In this document: piece after piece, positions 34,557 to 35,016 of the stretch
How the letters are laid out: each line of letters opens with the position of its first letter
Position numbering within the stretch: position 1 is the first letter of the stretch
Source: Emcibacter sp.
Lineage (GTDB): Bacteria; Pseudomonadota; Alphaproteobacteria; Sphingomonadales; Emcibacteraceae
Assembly (NCBI GenBank): GCA_026982375.1
Contig: JALSHF010000002.1
Span: 1-35,016, forward strand
DNA: 35,016 nt
Reading direction: 5' to 3'
Position numbers and translations under genes: made by a program
The notes under the pieces: model-generated
Databases searched by the model: none
Told to the model about the DNA's origin: nothing
Seen by the model: only the letters and a program-made list of their open reading frames with translations

Positions 34557-35016
34557 GTGTCCAGAGAATAACAGACTTGATTGTTGATATTGCAAAAACG
34601 GAAATTCTTCCCCGTTTCAATAAATTAAAACCAGAAGATATCACAGCAAAATCGCCCGGTGACATGGTCACAATCGCAGATACCGAGACGGAAAAGGCGT
34701 TGACTGCAGAATTGAGTCGGCTATATCCAGCGGCTGATATCGCGGGAGAAGAATCTATTGCGAGAAATCCGGACTCTCTGCGGCAAATCATCACTTCTGA
34801 TCAGGCTTTTTTGATTGATCCCATTGATGGAACCAATAATTTCATTAAAGGTGATGAAAAATTCGCCGTGATGCTTACGCAGCTCAGGCAAGGTAAGGTG
34901 GTCGCCGCGTGGATTTATCTGCCCGCGCTGGATAAAATGGTTGTGGCCGACAAAGGTGGCGGCGCCTGTTTGAATGACAGGAAAATTAAGATAACGGCAA
35001 AGTCACAAGATTCGGC
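34553..35016 (+). CDS. Inositol monophosphatase family protein, 3'-truncated by window edge
   Basis: The gene is open from the ATG at 34553 (ATGA overlap with the hflX stop) to the window end, 154 codons, and is not in the ORF track; I translated it by hand. It carries the metal-binding motifs of the lithium-sensitive phosphatase family: GEES at about 65-68 and LIDPIDGTNNFIKGDEKFAV at about 87-106, with the two aspartates of DPIDGT. The C-terminal WDxAA motif lies beyond the edge. Members act on inositol phosphates, histidinol phosphate or 3'-phosphoadenosine phosphate; the substrate cannot be decided here. Confidence 0.88.
   Translation, partial: MSVQRITDLIVDIAKTEILPRFNKLKPEDITAKSPGDMVTIADTETEKALTAELSRLYPAADIAGEESIARNPDSLRQIITSDQAFLIDPIDGTNNFIKGDEKFAVMLTQLRQGKVVAAWIYLPALDKMVVADKGGGACLNDRKIKITAKSQDS

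Noticed and set aside
1-35016. CRISPR arrays, insertion sequences, prophage or defence islands
   Set aside because: No regularly spaced repeats, transposase, integrase or terminal repeats were seen; nearly all sequence is accounted for by recognised genes.

Overview
This window looks like a chromosomal segment of an alphaproteobacterium. The strongest evidence is the right half. There dusB(nifR3)-ntrB-ntrC-ntrY-ntrX-trkA-trkH-hfq-hflX lie in one direction, divergent from a fused ispDF gene. That order, the ispDF fusion and an NtrX without a GAFTGA loop are typical of Alphaproteobacteria. Base composition is moderate, not GC-rich. I cannot name the genus from sequence alone. Coding density is very high, there is no intergenic gap above about 220 bases, and I see no rRNA, tRNA, CRISPR array, insertion sequence or prophage.

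Layout. (1) 1-2480, tryptophan/kynurenine catabolism: an edge-truncated alpha/beta hydrolase of arylformamidase type (minus strand, absent from the ORF track), divergent from an XRE-cupin regulator whose end overlaps kynU. A clear terminator follows. (2) 2488-8004, branched-chain amino acid catabolism: a Lrp-type regulator (probable bkdR) divergent from a complete branched-chain 2-oxoacid dehydrogenase operon (E1alpha, E1beta, E2, E3). (3) 8005-10223: an RhlE-type DEAD-box RNA helicase with a 250-residue basic tail and a structured leader. (4) 10245-13218: a DUF945/YdgA-like membrane-anchored protein (minus), divergent from glutathione reductase. (5) 13341-19183, biosynthesis and translation: class II DAHP synthase, glutamine-dependent NAD synthetase, GltX and CysS (the last two overlap by 4 bp). 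(6) 19293-20183: an AT-rich gene for a secreted SH3b-domain protein, the only gene that looks foreign to its surroundings. (7) 20277-22464 (minus): ispDF, pgpA and pncC in a tight operon. (8) 22637-34556 (plus): dusB and the two nitrogen two-component systems, then Trk potassium uptake, Hfq and HflX, ending in a truncated inositol-monophosphatase family gene.

How the genes work together. The left part degrades amino acids, with tryptophan going through kynurenine to anthranilate and alanine, and Val/Leu/Ile through acyl-CoAs. Each module carries its own adjacent regulator. The right part senses nitrogen status (NtrBC) and a second signal (NtrYX), and is linked to potassium uptake and post-transcriptional control. 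I found no clearly new multi-gene system. The most unusual items are the AT-rich SH3b gene, a perfect 8-bp-arm palindrome just before ntrY, three TATAG elements at exact 19-bp spacing before the XRE regulator, an inverted repeat in the helicase leader, a G9 tract inside cysS and a C6/G7 hairpin inside ntrB.
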